Shown: positions 1 to 8,034, numbered from the stretch's first letter. The stretch: DNA of 37,733 bases from an uncultured Cytophagaceae bacterium (GCA_903933935.1 CAIZMB010000096.1:1-37733); one strand, 5' to 3'. Notes: generated by a model not told the origin, from the letters alone. Numbers and translations are program-made.

Positions 1-178
1 GAGGATTTAAATCGATGAAGGAAGCCTGACATCTTCCCTTTTCATCTCTCGCCGAGTAATATAGTCGGAGTTTATTTGGATCGCTATTATCTGCACAGAC
101 TACATGTGCGTAGCCTTTTTTATTCCAAAATTCATTGCCATCTGGGCAAAAAATTAATCCTTTTTTAATCCATTCCAT
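1..178 (-). CDS. Glycosidase-like protein, N-terminal fragment (runs off window)
   Basis: An open frame of 59 codons starts at the ATG at 178 and leaves the window at base 1. It begins MEWIKKGLIFCPDG and later has LRLYYSARDEKGR followed by FIDLNP. That pattern (a short 'K-G-L-I-F-P' opening, then an 'R-Y-S-R-D' strand) resembles the first blade of five-bladed beta-propeller glycosidase-like proteins found in cell-surface sugar loci. I base this on family resemblance of a short fragment only, so the product is uncertain. An in-frame extension reaches back to 208 without another ATG. A strong inverted repeat ends just upstream of the start. No Shine-Dalgarno sequence is visible. Confidence 0.5.
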   Translation of the reverse strand, partial: MEWIKKGLIFCPDGNEFWNKKGYAHVVCADNSDPNKLRLYYSARDEKGRCQASFIDLNP

Positions 179-184
179 GAAATC

Positions 185-219
185 TTGTGGCGTAATTGTA
201 TGAGTAAATTACGCCACAA
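185..219. terminator. Perfect inverted repeat (possible terminator or leader hairpin)
   Basis: A 13-bp perfect stem (185-197 pairing with 207-219, arm GTGGCGTAATT plus two flanking pairs) encloses a 9-nt loop. It lies after the stop of the NIPSNAP gene and only 6 bases before the start codon of the next minus-strand gene. No clear T-run follows on the minus strand. It could therefore be a weak terminator or a hairpin controlling translation of the downstream gene. Confidence 0.5.
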
Positions 220-229
220 AGATATCACT

Positions 230-976
230 TTATCGGATAGTTGAAAAGCTTGTTGGGTGCATAAACACAGATTCCACTTTGTCAACAATTTTTCCATCTT
301 TTTCAGAGGCCTCTTTTACCTTGATCCAATTAGGATCTTTTCTGAAATTGTCAAATGAAGCTTTTGCCGCATCTTCACTTGAATGAGCTAATAAATACAA
401 TAACTTCCCTTGCTTTGTCGGATCTTTATCGATCGTTGAAAAATAAGCAATATTGGTCATGCCATGCTTCTTGAATAATTTCAAGGTATGGTCTCTAAAC
501 CGACTTAATACATTGGGTAATTTATCTGTAGACGGCGTATAAGTACGTAGTTCAAACGTGCGATCTTGAGATCCTTTTGAATCTTTGATTTTGGGGGAGA
601 AATCCGTCGCATTCATGAATGTACTGACAACTTTGGCGACAATTTTACCTGATTCTTCTGATTTTTTAGCAACTTCTTTCCATTCTGGATCACGGCCAAA
701 CTGCTTCCAAGATGAATCTCTTGCCGCTTGATTTGGATACGCTAGAATATAGTAAAGTGCATTTTCATCATTTTTATTCGGAATCCAATATCCGACATTG
801 GTCATCCCCGTTCTTTCAAAAATTTTCGTTGTGTGATTTGTAAAACGCTGAATTAATGCATCTAATCTTCCTGGATGGCAATAGTAAACGCGTAATTCAA
901 AATAACGCGTATCAGGCTTTTTAGAAAATCCTAAAAAGGACAAACATAAAAGAGACATTAGCATAAAATTTTTCAT
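230..976 (-). CDS. Secreted protein with two NIPSNAP domains
   Basis: This is a 248-residue protein with an N-terminal hydrophobic segment (MKNFMLMSLLCLSFLGFS) that looks like a Sec signal peptide. The mature part is a tandem duplication: residues about 24-125 and 139-244 both start with an FELR strand and share the HT...F...GMTN.(A/G)Y pattern and a D/E-rich W(K/I)xV helix. This is the NIPSNAP fold, a dimeric ferredoxin-like barrel related to ABM monooxygenases, so one chain may form a pseudo-dimer. No catalytic residues can be assigned and the function is unknown. I use the ATG at 976; a TTG one codon upstream is less likely. It appears to be a single-gene unit with a promoter match 37 bases upstream. 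Confidence 0.8.
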   Translation of the reverse strand: MKNFMLMSLLCLSFLGFSKKPDTRYFELRVYYCHPGRLDALIQRFTNHTTKIFERTGMTNVGYWIPNKNDENALYYILAYPNQAARDSSWKQFGRDPEWKEVAKKSEESGKIVAKVVSTFMNATDFSPKIKDSKGSQDRTFELRTYTPSTDKLPNVLSRFRDHTLKLFKKHGMTNIAYFSTIDKDPTKQGKLLYLLAHSSEDAAKASFDNFRKDPNWIKVKEASEKDGKIVDKVESVFMHPTSFSTIR

Positions 977-1012
977 CAATTTGATAGGTTTAAATATGTG
1001 TAATTAAGTGGG

Positions 1013-1020
1013 CAAAGCTA
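1013..1020 (-). promoter_or_regulatory. Bacteroidota -7 promoter element for the NIPSNAP gene
   Basis: On the minus strand this reads TAGCTTTG, an exact match to TAnnTTTG. It lies 37 bases upstream of the ATG at 976, in the only gap before the gene. A clear -33 element was not identified. Confidence 0.45.
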
Positions 1021-1031
1021 AATATTTTTTT

Positions 1032-1607
1032 TTACACAGCACCTAATCGATGCGAAATAATGTGGTTAATGGACAAAAATATCAGCTCTGGTTTCAATGT
1101 TCTCCATTGTGGTAAATATAAGTTCCCGCCAAAATTAATGTAATAGTCGATGTGGTATTTTTCCCATTCCCTTTCTACAAATTCAGCAAAATTTATTCCC
1201 GTGATCCAGCCATCTTCCACCTCCTCAAACCATTCGGCGTAATAATCGTCTTCGATGCTTCCGTGAAAATTAAAAACATTTTCTCCAACCAATGTGAAAT
1301 ATTTAATCCCCTCAGCTAATAAATGATCAATGACATTTCGCTTCAAATGCATGATGTCGTTATGAAGGGTATCATTCCACTCGCCAAATAATTCAATGAT
1401 GGTAAATTTGGCCTCATAATCGGTAAATAAAATCTTACAATAGAGGGTTTCAGAATCGATTTCGTCCCAATTTGGATGAATGTAATAGCCATAAATATCA
1501 TGCTCATATTCGGTTTGTGAATATGATCTTCCAAAAAATGGCGACTTTCGGTCTTTGGATGCTTCGTATATATTTTCCCACTGATAGGAAGGTTCGATTT
1601 CCTGCAT
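1032..1607 (-). CDS. Conserved-looking acidic protein of unknown function
   Basis: This 191-residue protein is one I do not recognise. It has no signal peptide or membrane segment. It is rich in acidic and aromatic residues, for example PNWDEIDSETLYCK and the EDDYYAEWFEEVEDGW stretch in the middle. The C-terminal third has HIDYYINFGGNLYLPQWR followed by a hydrophobic helix. The composition suggests a compact soluble cytoplasmic protein. Start ATG at 1607. It faces away from lgt, with about 240 bases between them, and is probably monocistronic. There are no neighbours from which to infer a role. Confidence 0.65.
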   Translation of the reverse strand: MQEIEPSYQWENIYEASKDRKSPFFGRSYSQTEYEHDIYGYYIHPNWDEIDSETLYCKILFTDYEAKFTIIELFGEWNDTLHNDIMHLKRNVIDHLLAEGIKYFTLVGENVFNFHGSIEDDYYAEWFEEVEDGWITGINFAEFVEREWEKYHIDYYINFGGNLYLPQWRTLKPELIFLSINHIISHRLGAV

Positions 1608-1786
1608 TAAGCTATCTTTTCTACGAAACTAAAAACAATTTATAGATAATTTTTATTTGTTAGCTAAGAACCTGCGCTTCCTGCCTATGATTCCTTTTGA
1701 ATTTTTAAAAAAGGACCAGATTCCTATTTTTACAAAGGATCAATCATCTTGTCTAAAACACCTAAAAATTTCAGTAATCTAAGTCT

Positions 1787-1806
1787 AAATATTCATGTGA
1801 ATATTT
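1787..1806. promoter_or_regulatory. Inverted repeat upstream of lgt (possible operator)
   Basis: The two 9-bp arms AAATATTCA and TGAATATTT are perfect complements separated by 2 bases. The repeat ends 13 bases before a predicted -7 element, around the expected -20 to -40 region, which is a typical position for a dimeric regulator. The two-base spacer makes an RNA hairpin unlikely. No candidate regulator is encoded nearby. Confidence 0.35.
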
Positions 1807-1819
1807 TAGAAAAATACCT

Positions 1820-1827
1820 TAATTTTG
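1820..1827 (+). promoter_or_regulatory. Bacteroidota -7 promoter element for lgt
   Basis: The bases TAATTTTG match TAnnTTTG exactly. The element lies 22 bases before the lgt start codon, implying a short leader. Confidence 0.45.
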
Positions 1828-1849
1828 AAGATATCGAAAATGTATTTTT

Positions 1850-2689
1850 ATGATCGTTGCCTCAATTGACTGGAATCCTAATCCTGAAATTTTTAAAATT
1901 TTTGAATTTCCTGTTCGCTATTATGGTCTATTCTTTGCCATGGCTTTTTTGGCGGGATTCCAAGTGATGACGTATATATTCAAAAAGGAGGGGAGGCCAG
2001 TGGAGCAAGCGGACCAATTGCTTTTATATGCGATGGTCGCGACGGTGGTCGGCGCTCGAATGGGACACTATTTCTTTTATGAATTCCCTTTATTGCAAGC
2101 GGACCCCATGCGTTTTTTCATACAAATGATTACTCCTCCATTTTCAGGTTTAGCCTCTCACGGGGCGGCAGTAGGTCTTTTTTCGGCCTTTTATCTCTAC
2201 GTGAAAAAAAATCCAGGCCAGTCGTATTTATATGTGACCGACCGGATGGTGATTGTCGTTTCATTGGCCGGATTTTTTATTCGTATGGGGAACTTAATGA
2301 ATTCTGAAATCATTGGAAAGCCCACCGACCTTCCTTGGGGATTCAAATTTTTTAGGGATTATGAATTTAACCCCTTGGGCGATCCTGCCATGGTTGTGGC
2401 TAGACATCCCTCTCAATTATATGAAGCACTTTCTTGTCTGGTGATTTTTACGCTATTAATGTGGTTTTGGTCAAAAAAGAAAGGGAAAACACAGGAAGGT
2501 TTAATGACCGGGTTGTTTATGGTAGTTTTGTTCGGACTTCGTTTTTTCTATGAGTTCTTGAAAGAAAACCAAAGCGATTTCGAAAATCAAATGGCGCTTA
2601 ATATGGGCCAAATCCTATCTATCCCATCCGTTATTTTTGGTTTAATTGTTTTGATTTACTCGTATAGGAGGGCAAAAATTAATAGCTGA
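1850..2689 (+). CDS. lgt: Prolipoprotein diacylglyceryl transferase
   Basis: Lgt transfers the diacylglyceryl group from phosphatidylglycerol to the lipobox cysteine of prolipoproteins in the inner membrane, the first step of lipoprotein maturation. The 279-residue length and seven or so hydrophobic segments fit the family. Signatures visible are YYGLFFA near residue 25, SHGAAVG at 103-109 with the essential-type His104, the Lgt signature IRMGNLMNSEIIGKP at 144-158 (Arg145, Asn148, Glu153), RHPSQLYEA at 185-193, and LRFFYEFLKENQ near the C terminus. The signature starts with Ile rather than the usual Gly. The start ATG puts the typical Bacteroidota opening (xxWNPxPEIF) at the N terminus. The gene stands alone. 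Confidence 0.96.
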   Translation: MIVASIDWNPNPEIFKIFEFPVRYYGLFFAMAFLAGFQVMTYIFKKEGRPVEQADQLLLYAMVATVVGARMGHYFFYEFPLLQADPMRFFIQMITPPFSGLASHGAAVGLFSAFYLYVKKNPGQSYLYVTDRMVIVVSLAGFFIRMGNLMNSEIIGKPTDLPWGFKFFRDYEFNPLGDPAMVVARHPSQLYEALSCLVIFTLLMWFWSKKKGKTQEGLMTGLFMVVLFGLRFFYEFLKENQSDFENQMALNMGQILSIPSVIFGLIVLIYSYRRAKINS

Positions 2690-2714
2690 TAGGGACTGCC
2701 AGAATTCACCTTTA

Positions 2715-2747
2715 CATGGTTAAGATATTTTATACCATCTAACCATG
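2715..2747. repeat. Inverted repeat between convergent genes (possible bidirectional terminator)
   Basis: CATGGTTA at 2715-2722 is the exact complement of TAACCATG at 2740-2747, with a 17-nt AT-rich loop. It sits between the 3' ends of lgt and the PhyH gene, where a bidirectional terminator would be expected. Neither side carries a convincing T-run, so the call is weak. Confidence 0.35.
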
Positions 2748-2827
2748 AATCTCCTTAAAATATTGACTTATATTGAAAGTGTAATTTGGCCTTCAAAATC
2801 GAATTTATTCCGCTAAAAACCCTTCCC

Positions 2828-3616
2828 CTATTTTATCAAAAACTCGGCATCATCCGTAATACTTATCGCATCTTGAGTCAATAAATCTCCTTTAAAGGAT
2901 TCTATTGGCATATAGCTGCTGGCGTGAACGTCTTTGTAGGGTTTATTACTAACCAAATTATATGCTGTAATAATAGACCAACGAGGCTTATCCGACAGGT
3001 TAGCCGCAGAAGCATGTAGTGTATTGCAATGGAAAAAAGCCGTATCTCCTAAATCCATCTCTAGATATTCTAAGGGCATTATTTTGAGCGCTTCATTCAC
3101 TTTTTCCATATCTGCGCCAACTTGCTCCCCCGAAAAACCATGCTCAATTCTTCCCATTTTGTGCGAACCTCGAATCATTTGCAAACACCCATTTTCCTTG
3201 GTTGCTGGAGTAAGTGCGGTCAGTACACTTAGCATATCTGGGAATAAAAATCCATTGTTTTTGTACCAATATCCATAGTCCTGATGCCACTCCCAAGCTC
3301 CCCCCGTTTTAGGTTCTTTCTGCATGAGCTTTGAATGGTAATGTGCTGCTTTGCCACCCAAAATTTGCTCCACGGCATTTACAATACGCTCAGAACGAGC
3401 AAACTTACTATATAAGCTTTCATCTAATGAATACCATAAAGCTAATTTTGTTTTAAGTCCAGATGCATCTGTACGGTCAAAACTTTTTTTGCTCATTAAG
3501 TTGTCGTCAATGGCTATTTTATACAATAATTCTACCTCCTCATGTTTGAAGAAATTACAAACTACCACATATCCATCGCGGTGATAGGCCTCTAGATGTT
3601 CTTTTGTAAATTTCAT
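2828..3616 (-). CDS. Phytanoyl-CoA dioxygenase (PhyH) family protein
   Basis: This 262-residue protein belongs to the non-haem Fe(II)/2-oxoglutarate dioxygenase family. The iron ligands are visible: His111 and Asp113 in WEWHQDYGYW, and His201 in NTLHASAANLS. Arg212 in DKPRWS probably binds the 2-oxoglutarate carboxylate. The double-stranded beta-helix strands around SVLTALTPATKENGCLQ and LGDTAFFHC are typical. There is no signal peptide, so it should be cytoplasmic. It is the last gene of a five-gene minus-strand operon, 10 bases after an MFS transporter, which suggests it hydroxylates or demethylates an imported small molecule. The substrate cannot be read from the sequence. Confidence 0.88.
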   Translation of the reverse strand: MKFTKEHLEAYHRDGYVVVCNFFKHEEVELLYKIAIDDNLMSKKSFDRTDASGLKTKLALWYSLDESLYSKFARSERIVNAVEQILGGKAAHYHSKLMQKEPKTGGAWEWHQDYGYWYKNNGFLFPDMLSVLTALTPATKENGCLQMIRGSHKMGRIEHGFSGEQVGADMEKVNEALKIMPLEYLEMDLGDTAFFHCNTLHASAANLSDKPRWSIITAYNLVSNKPYKDVHASSYMPIESFKGDLLTQDAISITDDAEFLIK

Positions 3617-3626
3617 GATCTATTTT

Positions 3627-4901
3627 TTAAGATTTTACAGCATCAATATTGGGTACTAATAAATGAATAATCATCAATGCTATCCCGTACATAGACGCAG
3701 CAATGACAAAAAGAATTTTATAACTACCTGTAGCTTCAAGCAAATGTCCCGTGGCTGATGCCATGAGCATCCCGCCCACAGCTCCTGCCATTCCAATAAA
3801 TCCAACGACCGTTCCTATGTCTTTTTTGGGAAAAAAGTCGGTTGCCAACGTATACATGTTGGCGGACCAACCCGTATGCGCGGCCATGCCTAGGCCAATT
3901 AATATTACCGCTGGCCATAAGTCATCAATGCCCGAAGCCCAATAAATGGGTACTACCATGATGGCGCAAATGAGCAATGTAGTTTTTCGAGCCGCGTTTA
4001 TACTCCAACCCATTTTTAGGAAATGGGATGAAAGCCAACCGCCTCCTATGCTCCCCACGTCTGCAATCAAATAAGCGATAATGAGGGGCAAGCCAATTTT
4101 ATCCAATTTTAACCCGTATGTGCTATTAAGAAATTTGGGCAGCCAGTAGAGAAAAAACCACCAAATAGGGTCAGTCAAAAACTTGCCGATGGCTATTGCC
4201 CATACTTTTCGAGTACGAATGATTTCCCAAATGGATGCTGGTTTTTCAAGACTCTCTTCCGTATCTGCTTTAATCAAATCCAATTCAGCTGCATTAATTC
4301 CGGGGTGTTCTTCGGGGCGGTTCATTAATCTAAGCCAGAAAAACAACCAAATAAAACCCAATAAACCCGTGATGATAAAGGCTGCTTGCCAACCAAAGTT
4401 GAGTGCAATGATAGGTACAAGCAAAGGGGCAACGATCGCGCCAATATTCGAGCCGGAATTAAAAATTCCAGTCGCCAAAGCCCTTTCCTTACGAGGAAAC
4501 CACTCGGAAATGGTTTTGATGGCAGAAGGGAAATTGCCTGATTCTCCGAGCCCTAAAGCTAACCTGGCTACTCCAAATCCTATAGGTGTGCGAGCTAACG
4601 CATGTGCCATTGCTGCAAATGACCACACGATTATGGAAAGTATGAATCCTTTTTTCGTTCCTAAAAAATCAATCAATTTTCCGACCAAAAGCAATCCAAT
4701 GGCATATGATAATTGAAAAGCCGTCACGATGTAACCATACTCTATTTCTGACCAACCAATTTCAGTTTGTAGTTGGGGAGCCAAAATAGCAAATACCTGT
4801 CGGTCAATGTAATTGATGGTTGTGGCAAAAAACAACAACGCACATATCCACCAACGAATCATCGTAGGCTTTTGATCAATATGTGGTTGGCTATTTATCA
4901 T
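3627..4901 (-). CDS. MFS transporter, hexuronate/anion:cation symporter-like
   Basis: This is a 424-residue twelve-helix major facilitator. The first helix carries the NYIDRQVFAILAPQLQ signature of the anion:cation symporter group (ExuT, GarP and DgoT type), followed by QLSYAIGLLLVGKLIDFLGTKKG. Later ALGLGESGNFPSAIKTISEWFP is also diagnostic of that group. Members import sugar acids with protons, so the likely substrate is a uronate, aldonate or other oxidised sugar. Its start overlaps the stop of the upstream isomerase gene by ATGA, indicating translational coupling. In context it could carry the product of the secreted sugar-modifying enzymes encoded upstream into the cytoplasm. Confidence 0.9.
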   Translation of the reverse strand: MINSQPHIDQKPTMIRWWICALLFFATTINYIDRQVFAILAPQLQTEIGWSEIEYGYIVTAFQLSYAIGLLLVGKLIDFLGTKKGFILSIIVWSFAAMAHALARTPIGFGVARLALGLGESGNFPSAIKTISEWFPRKERALATGIFNSGSNIGAIVAPLLVPIIALNFGWQAAFIITGLLGFIWLFFWLRLMNRPEEHPGINAAELDLIKADTEESLEKPASIWEIIRTRKVWAIAIGKFLTDPIWWFFLYWLPKFLNSTYGLKLDKIGLPLIIAYLIADVGSIGGGWLSSHFLKMGWSINAARKTTLLICAIMVVPIYWASGIDDLWPAVILIGLGMAAHTGWSANMYTLATDFFPKKDIGTVVGFIGMAGAVGGMLMASATGHLLEATGSYKILFVIAASMYGIALMIIHLLVPNIDAVKS

Positions 4902-5776
4902 TTATTTTCATTTTCCAATCGTGTTTTATAACCCTTCCAAACCGTCATGGTATTATTAATCAGCTGAGGTTTATTTCCTTTAATGTTGTAACACTGTACG
5001 CCAATGGGTTTTTTATATTTGATTGTTTTTACCATAAATTTCACCAGATCATATGTATCAAAGGTGCCTGTACCCAGAGGTAATATATAATCGTCAAATA
5101 TGGATTTTTTCTGCGAAATAATATCGCTAGCGCCAGAAATGGTTATCATTTTTAAGTAGGGTTTAAGCTCCTTCAAATGATTTTTCAAATCAGCGCGTTC
5201 AGCCAAACTAGTTGTTGCCAGCCAATGACACAGATTAAATGATAATCCCACATTTTTACGATTTACCTTTTGAGCCAATTGTAAGGCATGGTCTGTGCGC
5301 TCCACATAAAAACTATAATGTGGATAAATGGCTACCTGCAATCCCGCCTTTTTTGACCACATAGAAATTAGCTGCAATAGCTTTATGGCCTCCGAATCAC
5401 CCTCAGGAGAATTTGGTTTAAAACGTTTGGTGTCCGCCAGAATATAAGGAGCAATAATGGTATTAGTGCCTTTGAGTTTGTTGATGGCGCTTTCCAATCG
5501 ATTATCAATGGGTTCGCCCAATTGTAGCTTTACATAAAAATAGGACCCTTTGAATTTGAACTGGTCAAGAGCTGATTTCATGCCATCAAAGCTTTCAATT
5601 TGATTGATTTCAATCCCATCAAAACCCGCATTTTTCACTAATTCAACTTGCTTGTCAAAAGTATTATACGTGCTATCGCCTCTGATAATATTGTGCAAGG
5701 CAAAAAACTCATTTTTAACTTTTTGAGCTAAAAGGCTATTGGAACAAATCAAAATCAATAAAATATAGGTACGCAT
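4898..5776 (-). CDS. Secreted TIM-barrel sugar isomerase/epimerase-like protein, atypical active site
   Basis: This 292-residue protein has a signal peptide (MRTYILLILICSNSLLAQ) and a xylose-isomerase-like TIM barrel: early strand GFDGIEINQ, end of barrel KYKKPIGVQCYNIKG. Relatives normally show Glu, Asp, His and Glu metal ligands. At the matching strand ends here I see YPHYSFYVE (151-159), SFNLCHW (179-185), ITISGASD (211-218) and GVQCY (259-263). The acidic ligands therefore appear to be replaced by His/Tyr, Asn and Gln. It may be a divergent subfamily with another metal site or a binding protein. It follows the Gfo/Idh gene by 97 bases and overlaps the MFS gene by 4. Confidence 0.75.
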   Translation of the reverse strand: MRTYILLILICSNSLLAQKVKNEFFALHNIIRGDSTYNTFDKQVELVKNAGFDGIEINQIESFDGMKSALDQFKFKGSYFYVKLQLGEPIDNRLESAINKLKGTNTIIAPYILADTKRFKPNSPEGDSEAIKLLQLISMWSKKAGLQVAIYPHYSFYVERTDHALQLAQKVNRKNVGLSFNLCHWLATTSLAERADLKNHLKELKPYLKMITISGASDIISQKKSIFDDYILPLGTGTFDTYDLVKFMVKTIKYKKPIGVQCYNIKGNKPQLINNTMTVWKGYKTRLENENK

Positions 5777-5873
5777 AGTTTATTACGATTTATAATTTTG
5801 AATTTTTACAAGGATCTATCATTTGAAAATCATAGAAATTTTATGTCTATTTCGACCAGTCGATGAAAAATCC

Positions 5874-7196
5874 CTACAACCATTTATTTCTCAAAATAGG
5901 TGCTGCTAAAAGCGCATTTGCCGCATTATTTCCATCAAAAAGCTCTTTTTCTGGCTGCCATTTTAGTTTTTCTCCGATTTGGCAAGCGATTAAACCGATT
6001 TGGGAAATCGTAATGCCCCGATGACCGACTTCAATGGGTATAAGTGTTTGTTGATTCGTGCGAACTCCTTGAATAAAATCATTTTTATCCCACAAAACAC
6101 CTGTCAAATCCATTTCGCCTGATTTAGGTTTAAGATCCAATAAGGCAGGATTACTGCTCGTTGCCTTACCCGGATAGCCATCTATTTTCACCCATTCCTT
6201 TGTACCGAAATACGTAATTGAAGGCGTGCTGGTGGGCGATTGTTCACAAGTCATTTCAACCCCATTGGCATATTTATACCAGACTTTAAAGTTGATCATC
6301 GTATTCCAAAGACTTTTTGGGAAATCGCCGGTTCCTTGCACCTCCACAGGTCCTGAATTCTCACTATTATTGGCCCATTGCGCCATATCAAAATAATGCG
6401 CGCCCCAATTGGAAATCATTCCTTGTGCATACGTATCAATGCGCATCCAATTAGGTCGTTTATTGGTTTGATTTAGGTCATGCACACGCATTTGCGTATA
6501 GGGTACAAAGGGTGCGGGACCCAACCACATATCATAATTTAATCCGTTAGGAACAGGCATATTTGCTTGTGTTGTTACTGGCGTAGGATCAGAAGGAAAT
6601 GTGATTTCGATACGTTTTAAATCCCCTAAATATCCGTTTCGAACTAATTCTACCGCCATATTTTGGTTACGAACCGATCTAAATTCGCTATCGGTCCGAG
6701 CAATCACACCGTATTTTTTAACCGCATCGGCCAATTGCCTTCCTTGCTCAACACTCAAACTCAATGGTTTTTCGATCGCAAAATGTTTTTTAGCTTTTGC
6801 CGCCATTAATCCCATGGGAATATGCCAATGATCAGGCGTAGAAATCATTAGGGCATCAATTTTTTTATCGTTGATGACATCGCGATAATCACCGACCGTT
6901 TGGCAACCTTTATAAGAAATTACGCCATTTTTTTTGGTATAAAATTCATTGACAAATTTTTGAGCCTCTGCTTGGCGCCAGGTGTCCACATCGCAAACGG
7001 TTGTCACTTGGACTCCTTCAACTGCCAACATTTGAGGTAAATTAGACGCAAAAACTTGTCGGCCTGTGCCTATAAAACCTACTGTAATGCGATTAGATGG
7101 CGCATTTTTACCAAAAACGGATGAAGGAACAATGGAGGGAATAGCTATGGTAGCAGTGGTCAATGCTGTGTTTTTTAAGAAATCTCGACGCTTCAT
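5874..7196 (-). CDS. Gfo/Idh/MocA oxidoreductase with Tat signal
   Basis: This 440-residue protein carries a twin-arginine signal (KRRDFLKNT at residues 2-10, then a hydrophobic stretch), so it is exported folded, presumably with its NAD(P) cofactor as in glucose-fructose oxidoreductase. The Rossmann motif GFIGTGRQ lies at 40-47 and STPDHWH at 119-125. EKPLSL at 142-147 contains the catalytic-type Lys of the family. NWGAHYFDMAQW at 263-274 supplies the usual His and Asp. Its start overlaps the upstream DUF1080 gene by ATGA. The pair fits oxidation or reduction of a sugar ring carbon next to a 3-keto-glycoside hydrolase. The substrate is unknown. Confidence 0.9.
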   Translation of the reverse strand: MKRRDFLKNTALTTATIAIPSIVPSSVFGKNAPSNRITVGFIGTGRQVFASNLPQMLAVEGVQVTTVCDVDTWRQAEAQKFVNEFYTKKNGVISYKGCQTVGDYRDVINDKKIDALMISTPDHWHIPMGLMAAKAKKHFAIEKPLSLSVEQGRQLADAVKKYGVIARTDSEFRSVRNQNMAVELVRNGYLGDLKRIEITFPSDPTPVTTQANMPVPNGLNYDMWLGPAPFVPYTQMRVHDLNQTNKRPNWMRIDTYAQGMISNWGAHYFDMAQWANNSENSGPVEVQGTGDFPKSLWNTMINFKVWYKYANGVEMTCEQSPTSTPSITYFGTKEWVKIDGYPGKATSSNPALLDLKPKSGEMDLTGVLWDKNDFIQGVRTNQQTLIPIEVGHRGITISQIGLIACQIGEKLKWQPEKELFDGNNAANALLAAPILRNKWL

Positions 7197-7909
7197 AGTT
7201 CTTTTATTTTGATATTTTTAAACGCTACATGATGCCCATGATCTTGCAATAAAATATGCCCTTCTGAAAGGGTAGCGAAATTGGGATAGTCTTTAAATTT
7301 ACTATCTAAAACCCCATTTTTGAAAACATCTGTTGATCTGTCAATCGCCAACACGCGTTTGTTGTCAAGCCAATGTTCAATGTAACTATCTTTAATTAGG
7401 ATTCGAGAAGTATGCCAGATATCTATTTTGGTATCGGGTTTATCTGCGGCAATCACATCATAAATGGATGCCGTTTTAAGATCCTGAGGCAAATGCTTGT
7501 TATTGTAAATGTATTCGGCATCATCAATTAATTGATATTCATATCCAGGCTGTGATCCTTGGGGTTTAGGCAGGCGTTCTTCGATAAAATATTTGACACC
7601 AGAATTACCTCCTTGGCCTATTTTCCAATCAAAAACCAATTCGAAATTGCGGTACTTTTTAAGCGTCACGATGTCGCCCGCATCGCTTGATTCTACGCCG
7701 GCCAATAATTCACCTCGTAGTTCTCCATCCTTTACCACCCAACCATGTTTAGGGAAATCTTTGCGGTAGGCTCCGCGCCAACCTTTTGTCGTTTTGCCAT
7801 CAAAGAGTAAAACCCATTTTCCTTTTTGATTAGGTTTTGCTAAAGCATTGGGCAGCAGGCAACTAATGAAATATAGAGCTAAACTGATTTTCTTAAAATA
7901 TGTAAACAT
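7193..7909 (-). CDS. DUF1080 (3-keto-disaccharide hydrolase family) secreted protein
   Basis: This 238-residue protein has a signal peptide (hydrophobic residues 7-24, cut near ALA) and a single DUF1080 jelly-roll domain. Landmarks are LLFDGKTTKGWRG at 34-46, DGELRGE at 61-67, FELVFDWKIGQGGNSGVKY at 89-107, and PGYEYQLIDD at 121-130. The C terminus ends in HHVAFKNIKIKEL, the usual last strand. Pfam names this family 3-keto-disaccharide hydrolase; members act outside the cytoplasm on glycosides oxidised at C3. It is the first gene of the minus-strand operon 7909-2828, with a 125-base gap upstream. I found no exact TAnnTTTG element in that gap. Confidence 0.9.
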   Translation of the reverse strand: MFTYFKKISLALYFISCLLPNALAKPNQKGKWVLLFDGKTTKGWRGAYRKDFPKHGWVVKDGELRGELLAGVESSDAGDIVTLKKYRNFELVFDWKIGQGGNSGVKYFIEERLPKPQGSQPGYEYQLIDDAEYIYNNKHLPQDLKTASIYDVIAADKPDTKIDIWHTSRILIKDSYIEHWLDNKRVLAIDRSTDVFKNGVLDSKFKDYPNFATLSEGHILLQDHGHHVAFKNIKIKEL

Positions 7910-8034
7910 TGAATTTTATCTTTTAATGATTTTTAATTGAAATGTAAATTATAGTTTTAAACTGAAAATACAGCAAAATAAATACGAGATAATTTCATCC
8001 TTTTGTTTCAGATTGATTCAAATTGAGGATTATT

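Noticed and set aside
4183-4716. 177-codon open frame antisense to the MFS gene
   Set aside because: It is fully inside a conserved transporter gene and has no recognisable features; it follows from the codon pattern of the opposite strand.
5860-5873. Small TCGA-type hairpin after the Gfo/Idh gene
   Set aside because: The stem is only 4-5 bp with a tiny loop and no T-run, so it is not distinguishable from chance.
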